A DNA stretch of 64,000 nucleotides from Agarophyton chilense. Taxonomy: Eukaryota > Rhodophyta > Florideophyceae > Gracilariales > Gracilariaceae. The translations under genes and the position numbers were made by a program. Shown here one piece after another: positions 1-11,717 of the stretch. Below the pieces are notes generated by a model that did not search any database, was not told the origin of the DNA, and saw only the letters and a program-made list of their open reading frames with translations. Where the stretch lies: assembly GCA_030374765.1 (NCBI GenBank), contig JARGXX010000070.1:55081-119080 (forward strand), in the 5' to 3' direction. The stretch's first letter is position 1, and each line of letters starts with the position of its first letter.

Positions 1-549
1 CACCAAAGTCAAGTGATGCGCCAGAGACACCCACAAGTCGTGTGGCAAGACAGAAACGGCGCATATGTGTATTGGAAAGTGGGTTGGAATGAAAATATTC
101 AAAGTTGTATTTTTTGAGTGGCGGCGTGTACTTGTCTTGATTGTGAGTATTGGCCGGATGTGCTGTTGTGGGATCTTGAGATCCTGTGATATGATGTCTT
201 CTGGACCTTGTGGACCTTCGGCGTTTTCTAGGTGCGTGAGAAGCGGTATTGCGCGTGCGTTTCACAAGTGCTGACTCTGTTTCTATTTTTGCGCGAGCGG
301 GCGGAGCACGACCGGGGCGTTTAGTGATGGGGTGCGGTGTGGGTAGTGACGGGTTGACCAGATTGCGATTGAGATGTACGTCGTCTATGTTGATCTGGGG
401 CCTTCAAACTGTTTGTGGTCATGCGCACGCGGGCGAAGAGCGAGGGGAGCGATGGGTGATGCAGCGTGGGGTGGAGGGTAGGCGGGTGAGTGGGTTGCGA
501 TTTGGAGGTACGCGGCGCGCTACGTTGACCTGGTGTGTTTGTTCTCCTT

Positions 550-1640
550 CTTGTTGCTAACATGGGAAACCTATTTCAGAGGCCCTCATGATGATGAACA
601 GGTGAGTTTGCTACGTTTTCTGCCATGAAATCTGGACGGAGACCTGACATATTTTTGACTGTGGCTGCGAAGCGACATAAAATTGGAATGGGCGGGCAGG
701 ATTCGTTGAGTTAAAGGTGAGGCGGAGTGCTACTGGTGTCTCTTAGAGATTTAGGAAGGATATCTGACATGTTCTTGTTTGCTGCTGCGAAGTGACGGAG
801 AGGAAAGAGTGTGTGGGGAGGGGAACCTCCTTGAAGGAAGTGAATCAAGCAAGCGGCTTAGGAGGTGAGTTCGTCGCTGAGGAAATTTCTTTCTGTTTTT
901 GACGGAGATCTGACTTGTATTTTTTTATTGTTACGAAAGTGCCGGCGACGTTGTATGAATAGGGAATGATGGAAGTGCGGGTAAGTGCGAGTGCTACTTG
1001 TGTCTGGTATTGTTTTTAGAATGAGTTCTGACATGTTATTTTTTGCTTCTGCGAAGCGACAGAAAGGAGCGATTGGGTGAGGAGGGAGATATTCTAGAAG
1101 GACTGGGCCAAGCAAGTTTCTTAGGAGGTGAGTGGGTCATTGAAGTAATGTGGTTTCGATTATTGGTGGAAGTCTGACTTATATTTCTTTCTTGTTACGA
1201 CAATGGTTGATCGGGAAATGGTGGCATCAAAGGTAAGTGCGAGCTTCCATCGTATCTTATATGCGTTAGGGAAGGAGATCTGACATGCCGTTGGGGAAGG
1301 AGATCTGACTTGCCGTTGTTTGCTGCTGCAAGAGAACAGGGGGGCAAGGTTGGACAAGAGATAGGATAAGTGGTCGCTATAGAGGTGAGTGGCGTGCTGG
1401 TGTGGTTTGGGTTTGTGTTGTGACGGAGATCTGACTTTTGTCTATTTATTGATGCGAATGAAGAAAGTGGAGGCAAGACGAGGAGCACATTTTTGACAGA
1501 GGTAAGTTTGTTTATATGGAATTTGCTTGCATGAAGAGAGGAATTGGGCTCTAACTTGTGTGATTTTGTGATGTCTATCTACTTAGATAGGAATTGGGGA
1601 TTGATGAAGGGTGAACTGGTGTACTGCTTGGACGGTTCTC
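550..1640 (+). other. Intron-dense transcript region with mini-exons, degenerate tandem repeat
   Basis: Strong 5' splice sites (GTGAGT, GTAAGT, one GTGAGG) recur at 602, 717, 865, 981, 1128, 1233, 1385 and 1502. Most are followed by a branch-like TCTGACAT/TCTGACTT, a T-rich tract and an AG, at 672, 792, 939, 1056, 1332, 1463 and 1586. This gives introns of 71-100 bases and exons of only 38-72 bases. Exons 793-864 and 1057-1127 are alike, as are alternate introns, so the array looks like a duplicated two-exon, two-intron unit of about 260 bases. Another acceptor precedes 580. The exons contain stops in several frames and I recognise no product; it may be a non-coding or untranslated leader RNA. 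The 3' splice site of the intron starting at 1128 is unclear. Confidence 0.5.
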
Positions 1641-2166
1641 GGAGAATGGAGGGTTCTTCGCGTCGCGCTTCGCGCGACGCGAATTGAAGCGCAACGATCG
1701 GGGGACGTGATGCAAAGCGGGTCACCGCATGCGAATCGGGAAGATCTCATTTCACGTGCAACGGGGACCCGTTTCGGGTTTCAGTTGCAGGATCGCCGTA
1801 TTATGCACTGGCTATTAGGGTCATTAGAGGAAATTAAATTGAATGTGCAGGTCATTTGAACGGCTCATACTCGCTATTATACCTTCGAGAAATGAATGAT
1901 CATGCGCTAGATAGCGTTCAGTATTCCTTTCATTGTCGACAGAATTCATGGTCTAGGATTAATGAGTATCGAAAGATATCTCCCAAGTTCTCTTCCATTC
2001 TTCCTAGTGTGCCGGTGTAAGTACAGATGATTGCTAGTTTTCCACATTCTCCCCAAAATTCACTTGGGCTAGTATTTTTGCGCTAGATATTCTGGCATCA
2101 AAAATCTGCGAATCTATGAATGCTAACCATAGACATTCTAGCACACCCAAACTAGAAATCTAGAAC

Positions 2167-2195
2167 CCAATACTAGCTTTCCGAAAACACAGACG
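2167..2195 (-). repeat. Tn1 terminal inverted repeat (right copy)
   Basis: Read on the minus strand it starts CGTCTGTGTTTTCGG and continues into CTAGTATTGG. It pairs with 32412-32440 over 29 bases with one mismatch. The core is nearly identical to the TIR of Tn2, so both belong to one family. Confidence 0.8.
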
Positions 2196-2197
2196 GA

Positions 2198-5100
2198 ATA
2201 CATAACCGTCGGGGGCGAGACGTGGCGGCAAGCGAGGGGCTTTGGTATCAAAGTCACGCTTGTAAGCGGCCTGGGCTCGGCCCGTTGCACGCCGTGCGGC
2301 GGGAACGAGCTTCTTGGGCCTAGTTTTCCACGCTTCGCGGTAAGCAGTCGGTGACGGAAAGGTATCCAGTGTGGGCTGTGGTTCCAGCGCCACGGGTGGT
2401 GGGGTACGGGACAGTACCAGCTCGAAGGGTGATAATCCAGTTGTCATGTGCACCTGCGTATTGTACACAAAGGTGAGTGCATCAGTGAACAAGTCCCACT
2501 CTTTGGGGTGGGCTGCAAAGTATGAACGAAGTGTGGCAAGTAATGTCCGGTTGAACCGTTCGGCCTCCCCATTAGTTTGGGGGTGGTAAGTGGTCGTGAA
2601 CAGGTTCTTAATGTCCAAGATGCGACACACATCCTCGAAGAAACGAGAGACGAACTGTCTCCCGTTATCGGAGAGGAGGTTGACCGGTGGACCGTAGACA
2701 ATGACCCAGTGTAGGACGAATGCTTGAGCCACGCTCATGGCGGAGATCTTCCGTAACGGTACGGTCCGGATCAGCTTGGAGAAGCGATCCGTAATTACGA
2801 GTAAGAACTTGTAATTCCGCTTAGTGGTAAGGAAGGGACCGAGTATATCGATGTCCACAAACTCCAATGGAGCGCGAGCTGGAAACAGCTTCAACTTCGT
2901 CGCATGACGGCGGAGTTTGACACGGTTCCCAGCGCAATCGGTACGAAACCGCACCGTTGCGTATCAGTCCACTGCCATGGCAGGCCAGTCGAAGTTACGG
3001 CGTAGGGTGACGTAAAGTTTCCGTCCCCCAACGTGGCCACTCAGTTTGGAGTAGGGCGACAACCGCAATTCTCTCGACTGGAGGTTATGTGGTACCATGA
3101 TTTGTGGGTGCGAGCTGACGGTCCGTACAAGGTATCCGGCGTCATTCACCTGAAAGGGGAGAGTACCTCCTCCATTGAGTTGAGCGCGGACCTTGGTGCA
3201 GAACGGGTCAGCGAATTGCTCCCGTGCCATCTCCTCTAGATTAATAGGCCCGAAGTTCCCTGGTAAGGGTTTCTTGGAATCTTCCGAGAGAAGAAATTCG
3301 CCTAATTCGGAACCGGAATATAAAGAGTGTGTGTCTCGTTCCCCGTCCTCGATGCTAGCGTCGTCGCCATTCACTGCAAAGCACAGTATTTCATTGTCTT
3401 TGACGGGTAGTACTTCGCCAGTAGTAACCAGGCTGGAGAGAGCATCGGCTTGGGTGTTGCACGATCCTTTTCGGTACTGCACGTCAAAGTCAAATTCCGC
3501 TAGACGGAGACGCCAACGCATCAAGCGCCCTGAAGGGTCCGAGATGGAGAGTAGCCATCTAAGTGATGCGTGGTCCGTAAAAAAGGTGAAATGATTACCG
3601 ATGAGCTAGGCGCGCAACGTTTGTAATGCCCACACTACTGCAAGGAATTCCTTCTCCGAGACGGAGTAATTTTTCTCGTGGACGTTGAGCGATCGGGACC
3701 AGTACCCTACGGGGCGTCTTTCCCCATTGGGTGCAGTTTGAAACAGTGCACAACCTACTTGGTAGTCGCTGGCGTCCGTATCTACGGTGAAGGGCCTTCC
3801 AGGCTTGGGCAACGAGAGGATCGAGGCGGAGACGACAGAATCCTTAAGAGAGTTGAAAGATTCCGTTTGAAAGGGGGTCAAGGGGTCCTGTTTTGGTGGT
3901 TGGCCTTTCGGCAAAGGCGCGTTTAACGGTGCAGCCTTGTCCGCAAAGTGCGGGATGAATCGTCGGTAGACGTTTGCGAGTCCCAGAAAGGAACGAAGCT
4001 CGGTTTTCGTCGACGGTTCTTTAGCCTCTGTGAGTGACTTAACACGAGTCTCCTCGATTGTAACACATCCTGGACGAAAAACATGGCAAAGATACTTCAC
4101 AGTGTCCGTGAAGAAGTCACATTTCTTCAACTTTAGAGTGACACCCGCATCTCGAAGCGTGGTCATGATATCCCTCACATGAGTGAGATGTTTGTTCAGA
4201 TTATCTGAGAAGACGATTATGTCATCCAGGTAGACCAGACAGGTACGCCATTTGAAGCGGGCCAACAGGATGTCGATGGCTCGCTGGGAAGTAGCGGGGG
4301 CGTTGGTACGACCAAAAGGCATCCGTTTGAAACGGTAGAGACCGGAGTGACACGCGAAAGCGGTTTTATCCTGGTCTTGCTTCCTTACCGGAACTTGCCA
4401 GTATCCCCAATTGGCTTCCAGGGTTGTAAAGACGGGGGCGGTGCCCAACGAGTCAATGTACTCGTCCATTCTTGGGATTGGATACACGTCCTTGACTGTG
4501 ACGGCATTCAACCGACGGTAGTCGACGCAAAACCTCCAGGAACCATTCTGCTTTGGAGCCAGTACTACTGGAGAAGCCCACGGCGACTGAGCCGGTTCAA
4601 TGATTCCTGCTCGAAGCATTTTATCCACTTGTGCCTTTTCCTCCGCGCGTGCGGCGGGTCCGGCACGGTATGGGTGCTGAGAGATGGGTCGGGTGTCCGG
4701 TAGCAAATCATTCCGCTGTTCCGTAGTGGCAATCTCACCAAGGGAGCCGTCCCACATAGTGGTGAATTCCCTTAAAAGTTCTCGCAATCGATGGCGGTAT
4801 GACTCCGGAACGTGGCTGAGATCCAAGTCCTCCAGCTCTTGGACTGGATCGGGGCGGTCACCACTCGTTGAAACGGGCTGCGTCCCTGATGTTACAGGTT
4901 TAGCCCCGGGTACCGGCGATTGAACGGGTTCCGGCGATGAAACGGGTTCCGGCGATGAAACGGGTTCCGGGCTTTCCTCCTCCTTGGAGTGAACGAGTCC
5001 GAGAACGTCAGCTGCGGTCAGCTTTACCGGCACCATAGCGATGGGGTGCGGCATGACGGACTCTATCACTTGGTTCTTCACCAGATACTGGGGTACAGTC

Positions 5101-5950
5101 CCTAGCTTGGCGATCAGCACGTGAAACGGTTGGTTTGGCTCCACATGGACGATTCCATCCGGAATTGCGATGCTGTGCCTGTCATGCAGTGACGACAATG
5201 GTTGTAAGACCCGGAGTCCGTGTTGACGGGAGGTTACTTTCACCATCATTTGGGACTCAGGCGGGACGCACAACGACGCTGCGACGCGGAGCTTATTAGA
5301 TTCACGGTTACCCGGTCCAGGTTTCTGTGCTGCCGGTAGCGGGACATGCTTCTTCGTGGCACGCCTAAGCGGACGACGATCGATCGGAGTGGACGATCCA
5401 TCCTCCATCTCGACACGCAGTTGGCCGGGGAAGATCGCTTCGACGAAGCGGTCGCAAAATTCGCAACCCAAGATGACTGGAGCGGCTAGTTTCCGACATA
5501 CGACGAAGTCGAGTTTCACCACGCGAGCGCCAACGCGGACTACCAGTTCTATGAACCCCACCGTATCCAACGGTTTGTTGTTCGCGTCAGCGACCTCCGG
5601 GACGTGGTCGCGGTGGATCCTAGACTGTAAAGCAGGCGGTAACACTTCCCCCACGACAAAGTTCGGACCGGCACAGGTGTCCAAGACGGTAAGGTGTCGC
5701 ACCATAAACTGGGGTGAAAGGCCAACGTCAGCATAGACCTTGTAGTTTCTCTTGACCATCACCAGAACTCTATCCGGGAACCGGTTATGGGAAACACGTT
5801 TCCACAGAAGACGCAGAACACTAAAACCTTCCGAGTTCACGTCATTGACGGCCTCTTTCCTTGAAAGGATTTTGACCGGGGAGCGAGGCTTGGACGCCTC
5901 GGGCGCCGTCGACCTCGACTCTGAGCGCGCCCCTCCTTGAGAGGAGACTC
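2198..5950 (-). pseudogene. Element B pol: protease, RT, RNase H, integrase (interrupted)
   Basis: One long minus-strand frame holds an aspartic protease, reverse transcriptase (YLDDIIVFS), RNase H and an integrase with its D, D, E residues (VDIDILG, LLSDNGRQF, AERFNR). It is broken by in-frame TAG at 3606-3608 and TGA at 2964-2966, then cut by Tn1 after the peptide DGYVF. The protease motif reads DTCAG instead of DTGAG, and the first RT catalytic Asp motif reads TLEANWGYWQ where element C has TLDANSGYWQ; both are probably inactivating. A CT-rich stretch at 4920-4975 encodes a short SPEPVS repeat. Pol lies in the -1 frame relative to gag and is open across the gag stop. The frame restores cleanly with the piece at 31126-32409 if Tn1 plus one GA is removed. 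Confidence 0.88.
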
Positions 5951-5956
5951 CCTCAT

Positions 5957-8017
5957 TTAGTTTTTCTGGGCCTGCTCCGCCGGAGGCTGCTGCTCAGGAC
6001 GTTGAGCAGGCCACGCCTGGGCATCAGGTCCTGAAGGTACCGCAGAAGCGGTGGGGTGACCGACCACGTCGGTGACACGGGATTCCGGTGTAGGTACCAC
6101 CCGAGTTCGGGGAAGCGACACATGAGGTGGAACATCCGTTCGAGCACAGATATACGATGCAATCGGAACAGCTGCTTTGTCCTCCGGGGATAGGGCCTCG
6201 TAATTGACTACGACTTGTGCCCATTCTTGGAGAGACAACACACATTGTGGAGAAGTATGGCCTGGTTTGTTGCAGAGATGACAAATCAGGCCAGAAGCCG
6301 ATGTTGGGTGGCGAGGCTCGGCGAACTTCACCGCGGGGCAGGTATCTCTCCAACCAGGACGCGAAAAGAGGACATGACCACTCTCGTGTGGGACGCATGG
6401 CGCACGGACGCGACCATTATCCGCATAGAGTAGCGTGTCGTCCTCAATCACGTATTGTGACTCGTCCAAGGTTGAGGGTGACTCCGTTGTCGGGATGGAA
6501 TCAACGTCGCTATGGGCTAGCTGCACGTTATCATAATCCCTTCGAGAGGCCTGTTCGTCGATCATCGAAGCTGACGGGGTACTCGGTTGTAACGTCAACG
6601 CTTTTGCAGACCTAACCCTGGATCCAGGAGTGCGCGCGCGCAGGGCTTCACCTTCTGCGCGAGCGAACTGCACTAGTTCCAAATACGTGGCTTTAGGTCT
6701 ATCTTCTTGAGGTCGAGCAACAAGAGTCCGGATCGCCTGGTCCAAACCATCGACAAACATGGTACAACGCTCTTCAGCGGGGTAAACATTGCCACAGCGG
6801 TGAACGGCCTTCTTAAGGCGCGACGAATAATCGGTTTCCGACTCGCCTGGACGTTGGCGAGTGTCCCGCAGGGCTATTATAGCCTGCTGAATGGCGGAGT
6901 TAGTAGCATACGACCTCAGGAGGTATTTAACTGCTTCAGTCCAGCATGTGGCCCCTCCTTCGGAGGCGCGTGATGAACCTCTGACAGAGTGATACTGGTC
7001 TTCTGCAAGAACACGTAAGAAGTACGGTACGGCAATGTAGGCCTGTCCCTCGTTCATTTCAAGGATGTCAGCTTCCGCGACAAAGCGTGCCAAGAAATCC
7101 AACACCAATATTGGGTCTTCTCCAGAAAACAACTGGTTGCGAAGTGAGAGCTGCATTCGCTTAATGCAGTCCTTAACTCTTCCCGTACCACGGGGTGTAC
7201 GATCCAAAGAGGAGTCCTCTAAACGGTAGTACCGGTATGATAAGATCTTCTTGAAGAGCGAATTGGTCGGTTTCACCTCCTTTAAACCTGTGTGCTTCCT
7301 TCCCTTCGTGCGGGCGCGGATCACACCATGGGTGGCTGTTGACCGCTTAGAGCGTGAGGAACGCTCACGGCGAGCTACTTCCATCGATGAATCGGAAGAG
7401 TCGGACTCCGAGGATGAGGAGTCTGAAGGTTCGAGATCCGTGTTCCTTCGCTTCTTTCGAGCCTGGCGGTTCTCTTCCTTTCTTCCCTTGTGGGATACTG
7501 CAAGCGGCTCGGCCGGATCATTCCCCAACATTAGGGTTTGTTCCAACGTCTCGAGACGATTTCGGACGCGCGAGAACTTGTCTGCGACGTCCTTGACAAA
7601 GGGCGAGGGTCCACCAAGGGACTCTAAAATCGATTTCTCATCCGCACGGAGGACACGGAGGTCCTCAGAAAAATCCGGCGTAGCAGTGTCATTTACCTTC
7701 TTGCGAAGGGAATCGAACTCCTTTGCAAGGATAACTTGAGCTTTCCGCATAGAGCGGAGTTACTCTTCCACAGCTGCAAAGCTGGGATGGAGAGTGACAT
7801 CCCTAGCAGAGGAGAGCATCTGGGCGGCGGCAGACGCCCGTCCTGCTCTACTTGCGGGGGGTGTCGAATGAAAGACAGGAGGTCTCGAGGTCCTTCCACC
7901 TGGCACGTCAGTCGATCCACCGGTATGAGACCGTGAACAGACCGGGATACGGGATGGTTGCGATGGTTCCGGTGCACTGTTTTGACTCCGCGTCCTCGGA
8001 CGGTCTTTGAACGACAT
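5957..8017 (-). pseudogene. Element B gag
   Basis: Two open stretches in one frame (8017-7763 and 7750-5957 by start codons) are separated only by a TAA at 7760-7762. The protein starts MSFKDRPRTRSQ, has an acidic serine-rich stretch, a retrotransposon-gag domain around the VAEADILEMNE region, and a canonical CX2CX4HX4C zinc knuckle (CHLCNKPGHTSPQC) near the C-terminus. It is clearly homologous to the gag of element C at 38561-40714, including the sequence around SYRYYRL and RCGNVYPAEE. It would form the particle core and bind RNA. The single stop suggests a recently inactivated copy. Confidence 0.85.
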
Positions 8018-8182
8018 GAGATCAGAATCCGTTACACGTGATTGTCCAAACCCGATCGGCTAGTGGGGCCAAGAAACTTCCTCAAAGAGGGCAACTGAGA
8101 TCAATCTCAATTTGTGAGTCCTCTTTCCGATTAATCGTGACTGAGTGTGGCCGACTCAAACTTCTAAGCCGGGAAATCAGTT
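8018..8182 (-). other. Element B untranslated leader between LTR and gag
   Basis: 165 bases lie between the 5' LTR end (8183) and the gag ATG (8017). A primer-binding site should sit directly next to the LTR, but the adjacent minus-strand sequence (AACTGATTTCCCGGC) has no TGG start and I could not match it to a tRNA 3' end. Confidence 0.5.
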
Positions 8183-9071
8183 TGTAGGACAACACTTGGA
8201 GCGGAGACACCACGAAGATGTTCGGGATCTTCCTCTCTTGAGAGACACGCCTCAGGCGGAGGAGACGCGTCCGAGCAGAGCACAGAAACAGAGCCACTCT
8301 GGAAAGGCACGACGCAGTCGGGCGTAAGACCGAAGCGAATCCGGCAGGATATACCTAGAGTGTTTAGGTGAGAACGGCACAGTCCGGGGTGTGACAAATC
8401 CTAGACGGAGCGGTATCACGGCGATTGTCGGAAAAGGAGCGAGGAAACACTCGTATGGGGGGACGAGCGAGGTGAGTGAGGCGGCCACTCACGACAGCCA
8501 AAAAGGAGAACAAAATAAAGACGGGGGCGAAAACCTATACAGGGGCGAGACTACGACAAGTGTTGGCGATTAAATATGAACCCACGGTGGTGGTAGCACT
8601 CTGATCGACAGAGGGGTGGATGAACTAACGTGCAACGGGCGCTCACGCAGTATGCGGTGAAGACGCGCCGAAGGCGAAAAGTTCAGAGCCAAGAATCCCT
8701 CCTTGGAATCTCCCAAGAGGGTGTTTACTGCGAAGCAGTGCTCAACCTCCTAAGTAGTGTTGCGCGCGGCCCCTGACAGTGGGCGCGCGCCCGAGAAATA
8801 GACACTAAATAGCGAGAGCGTAGCTAAATAAATACTGAAAATTACTAAATAATACTAACCATTAGGTAGAATCCGGGCCACGTGTGGCACGCCTCGCACT
8901 CGAGCGTCGGCATCCGTGCAGTCCACGTGTTCCACCAGTGAGCACTTCCGGTCCTAACCGGCAGTCGGCACGCAATAGCGGTATAGCTTGTCATAGACCA
9001 AGCTAGTTCTCAAGCGAGCGAAATCTCTAATTCCTGGGAAGAAACCCCCCCTTGAAGGGCATTGTCCTTCA
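8183..9071 (-). repeat. LTR of element B (5' LTR)
   Basis: 889 bases, nearly identical to 28122-29009 over the whole length. On the plus strand it begins TGTAG and ends CTTCA, so in element orientation it is TGAAGG...CTACA, with canonical TG...CA ends. It abuts AGCAT (9072-9076), the duplicated target in element A. Scattered substitutions and a small size difference separate the two copies. Confidence 0.9.
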
Positions 9072-11280
9072 AGCATATCCGCGCTGTCCTCTCTCGGCTC
9101 CGTCAACACCAGCTGTACGTTTCTCCTAAGAAGTGCTCCTTTATGACTACAGAAACCGAGCTCTTAGGTCTTCGAGTCAGCCGAGAAGGTATCTCTGTGC
9201 ATCCCGGTAAGATTGAAGTTATTAAGAACTGGCCAAAGCCCATCAGTATAACCGAACTACGGAGTTTCCTGGGCCTCGTTCAATTCTTTCGAAGTTTTAT
9301 CCCGCGTTTTTCCTTGCGTGCCGCCCCGCTCACGGCCTTCACACAGAAGAACTCTAGTCTCAAAGACTGGAATTCGGCTGCCAATGCGTCGTTTGTGGAT
9401 CTGAAGGAAGGACTGGTATCAGCTCCTGTGCTTGTACCCCCAGACTGGTCTCGGCCGTTCCACGTCCATATTGATGCATCGCAGCTGGCAGTGGGCGCCA
9501 CCCTCACGCAGCATGATGAGGATTCTCGAGACCGGGCCATTGCATATACCTCCAGGAAGCTGAATGCCGCTGAACAGAACTACACAGCTAACGAACCGGA
9601 GCTTTTGGGATTGATATGCGCCCTACAACGATTTAGATGCTACCTATAGGGGTCTACTTTCGATGTTTTTACGGATAATCAGGTTGTGGCTAATCTTTTT
9701 ACGAAGAAGTCTCTGAACCTCCGTGAGGCCAGGTGGTTAGATATTCTTGGCTCGTTCAACATTCGCGAGGTCAGCTTAGTCCAGGGGAAATTACATGTAC
9801 TGGGTGATGCTCTATCACGAATCCCGGACCGTCCGTGTATCCAGCAGATCCAATGCCTCACACCGTCGCTTGCGGAACTCGAGGAGACCATTGGACAATA
9901 TGACAGGGATCAGGTCTTTGGTCCGATCATGGCTGCTCTTGACGGGCGTTGGACCGCTGATGCCAAGGAACGCAATCGGATTGAGGTTTTGTTGCCTTCA
10001 TTTTCCAAGGAAGGCTCTCGTCTTTTATACAAAGGCAAGCTTTGTGTACCGGCACATTGTCGCTGAGAGATTATGAGCCTGGCCCATGATTCCAAAGTAA
10101 ATGGTCATTTTGCATTCGCGAAGACACTTGCACGACTTGCGGACTTTCATTGGAAGCATAAGGCCAGGCAGGTAAAGGAGTACTGCGAAGGTTGTGGAAT
10201 CTGTCAACAACAGAAAGATGCTGATGTATAGATGTTGAACGACCCTACACCTCTTCCTGTGCCTACGCGTCGGTGGGGCATCGTTGCCACTGACTTCAAA
10301 GTGAAGCTACCAAAGACAGAACGAGGGTTGGACTCTATCTCTACCTGGGTAGACAGGTTGTCACGGCGAGTTCGTTTCGTGGCATGTAAGGAAACCGATA
10401 AGGCGACTGATATCGCGCAGGTTTTCTTTAGGAACATTTTTCCCCACCACGGGCTACCGGACTCGCTCATTTTGGACCGGGATCCTCGGTTCGTTTCAGC
10501 ATTTTGGAAAGCGTTGATGGATCTATGAGGAGTCGAAAGCCGGATGTCTAGTGCACGACATCCCCAAACCGATGGCGCTTCTGAGGTCATGAATCGAATG
10601 ATAGAGAAATATATTCGTTGCTTTTGTTCATTCGAACAAACCGATTGGGACTTGCTACTTCCAAGTGCCGAGTTTGCGTACAACTCAGCGGCTTCAGAAG
10701 ATCTTGGAATGTCACCATTTGAAGTGGATCTTGGATGGAAACCGAAGGCTCCATTAGACGCTCTGTTTAGGCGTTCTACTACAGTGAAGTCCCTTGGCGA
10801 TTTTCGGGATCGGATGAAGATGGTATTGGAAGACGCCGCGTATGCCCATGAATTGGCAAAAGCCCGACAGACTGCGGAATCAAGCGTACATTGCCGCGTT
10901 CCAGACTGCAAGGTCGGAGATGAGGTGTGGGTTTCTCGAAAACTCTTTCGAGACTCCTATTCGAAGGCTCAAGCGTCCGCTAAGTTGTCCGCTCGTCGCG
11001 TTGGCCCGTTCCGCATATTGGGCCTGGTCGGAAACAATGCAGTGCACCTAGAATTTCCTTCACATATTCGGACCCACCCAATCGTGCATGTTTCCCACAC
11101 CAAGCCGCACTGCGTCCAGCCGAAGTGTATGTCTCACCTTGTCGTCACACACCGCTGCCTGTATCAGACAATGAGCGCCCTCTCTTCAATGTAGGCCTTA
11201 TTTTGTCTCACCGCAAACGGGGACGCGGTTATCAGTGGCTCGCTTTATTGGAAGGTTCAAACACACAAGATACATAATAG
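9072..11280 (+). pseudogene. Element A pol 3' part: RT end, RNase H, integrase, chromodomain remnant
   Basis: A single plus frame to 11194 carries the RT thumb (VSPKKCSFM, LRSFLGL), an RNase H (HIDASQLAVGA), an HHCC region (CEGCGICQQ) and an integrase with D, D, E candidates (VATDF, LDRDPRF, ASEVMNR). It is broken by in-frame stops at 9647-9649 (TAG), 10064-10066 (TGA), 10229-10231 (TAG) and 10526-10528 (TGA). After a likely frameshift near 11130, another frame encodes a chromodomain-like ILSHRKRGRGYQWLALLEGS. Dead copy. Confidence 0.85.
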
Positions 11281-11407
11281 AAGTCTACACGTGACTTTTT
11301 TGATAGTGACGGCACATTGAATAAGGCCTTCCACGAATACATTGTGCGAAACAACCTACTATCTCATTTGCATTGACGAGGACGTCAATAGAGTGGGAGG
11401 ATAAAGG
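11281..11407 (+). other. Element A 3' untranslated region and polypurine tract
   Basis: Non-coding sequence between the pol remnant and the 3' LTR. It ends in a purine-rich stretch (GAGTGGGAGGATAAAGG, 11391-11407) directly before TGCAAC, as expected for the plus-strand priming site. Confidence 0.55.
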
Positions 11408-11466
11408 TGCAACGACTAAATTTGACTACGACGAATGGTCGTCACCGAAGACAAACAGTCGACTAC

Positions 11467-11714
11467 TACGTATGTCGACAGAATACAAACAGATGCACGA
11501 GAGAACCATAATGCACGAGAGCACTGATATTACTTGCACCCGCATAGCTTAGTAATTTTATTACTTGTATTGTACATACATCTTGGCTGTCTAAGAGAGC
11601 ATATAAACACAAGGTGCTGCACCTCAAGGTCATCTGACTAATGCACGGCAGCTACCTCGCATACCTTAGCCTGCCTCAGATACCACCTAGTACCCGAATA
11701 CTGCTCAATACTTA
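11467..11714 (+). repeat. Copia 5' LTR
   Basis: 248 bases beginning TACGTATGTC and ending AATACTTA. TATAAA at 11602-11607 probably serves the element's promoter. The gag ATG follows only three bases after the LTR end, leaving no normal leader. Confidence 0.88.
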
Positions 11715-11717
11715 GTT

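Larger units (their letters stand above)
1..2195. mobile_element. Right-terminal part of Plavaka-like DNA transposon Tn1
   Basis: The segment ends in a terminal inverted repeat (2167-2195) whose partner lies at 32412-32440, with a 2-bp target duplication GA at 2196-2197 and 32410-32411. The last 200 bases carry repeated CTAG-containing motifs (CTAGTTTT, GCTAGTATT, GCTAGATAT), as expected of transposase-binding subterminal repeats in CACTA-type elements. Beyond 2195 the sequence is the integrase region of gypsy element B, which Tn1 interrupted. No transposase is visible here. The inner 1.6 kb is intron-dense. The left limit is outside the window. Confidence 0.7.
2196..9071 (-). mobile_element. 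Ty3/gypsy chromodomain element B, 5' half
   Basis: Reading on the minus strand, the order is LTR (9071-8183), leader, gag, then pol up to the integrase, where Tn1 interrupts it at 2195. The rest of the same kind of element (integrase tail, chromodomain, antisense ORF, 3' LTR) is found at 28122-32409. B itself was inserted into the reverse transcriptase gene of element A, with duplicated target AGCAT at 9072-9076 and 28117-28121. Gag and pol carry in-frame stops, so this copy is dead. Confidence 0.85.

Noticed and set aside
8145-8573. Short ORFs within the element B LTR
   Set aside because: They lie entirely in LTR sequence and are not conserved as frames in the second LTR copy.
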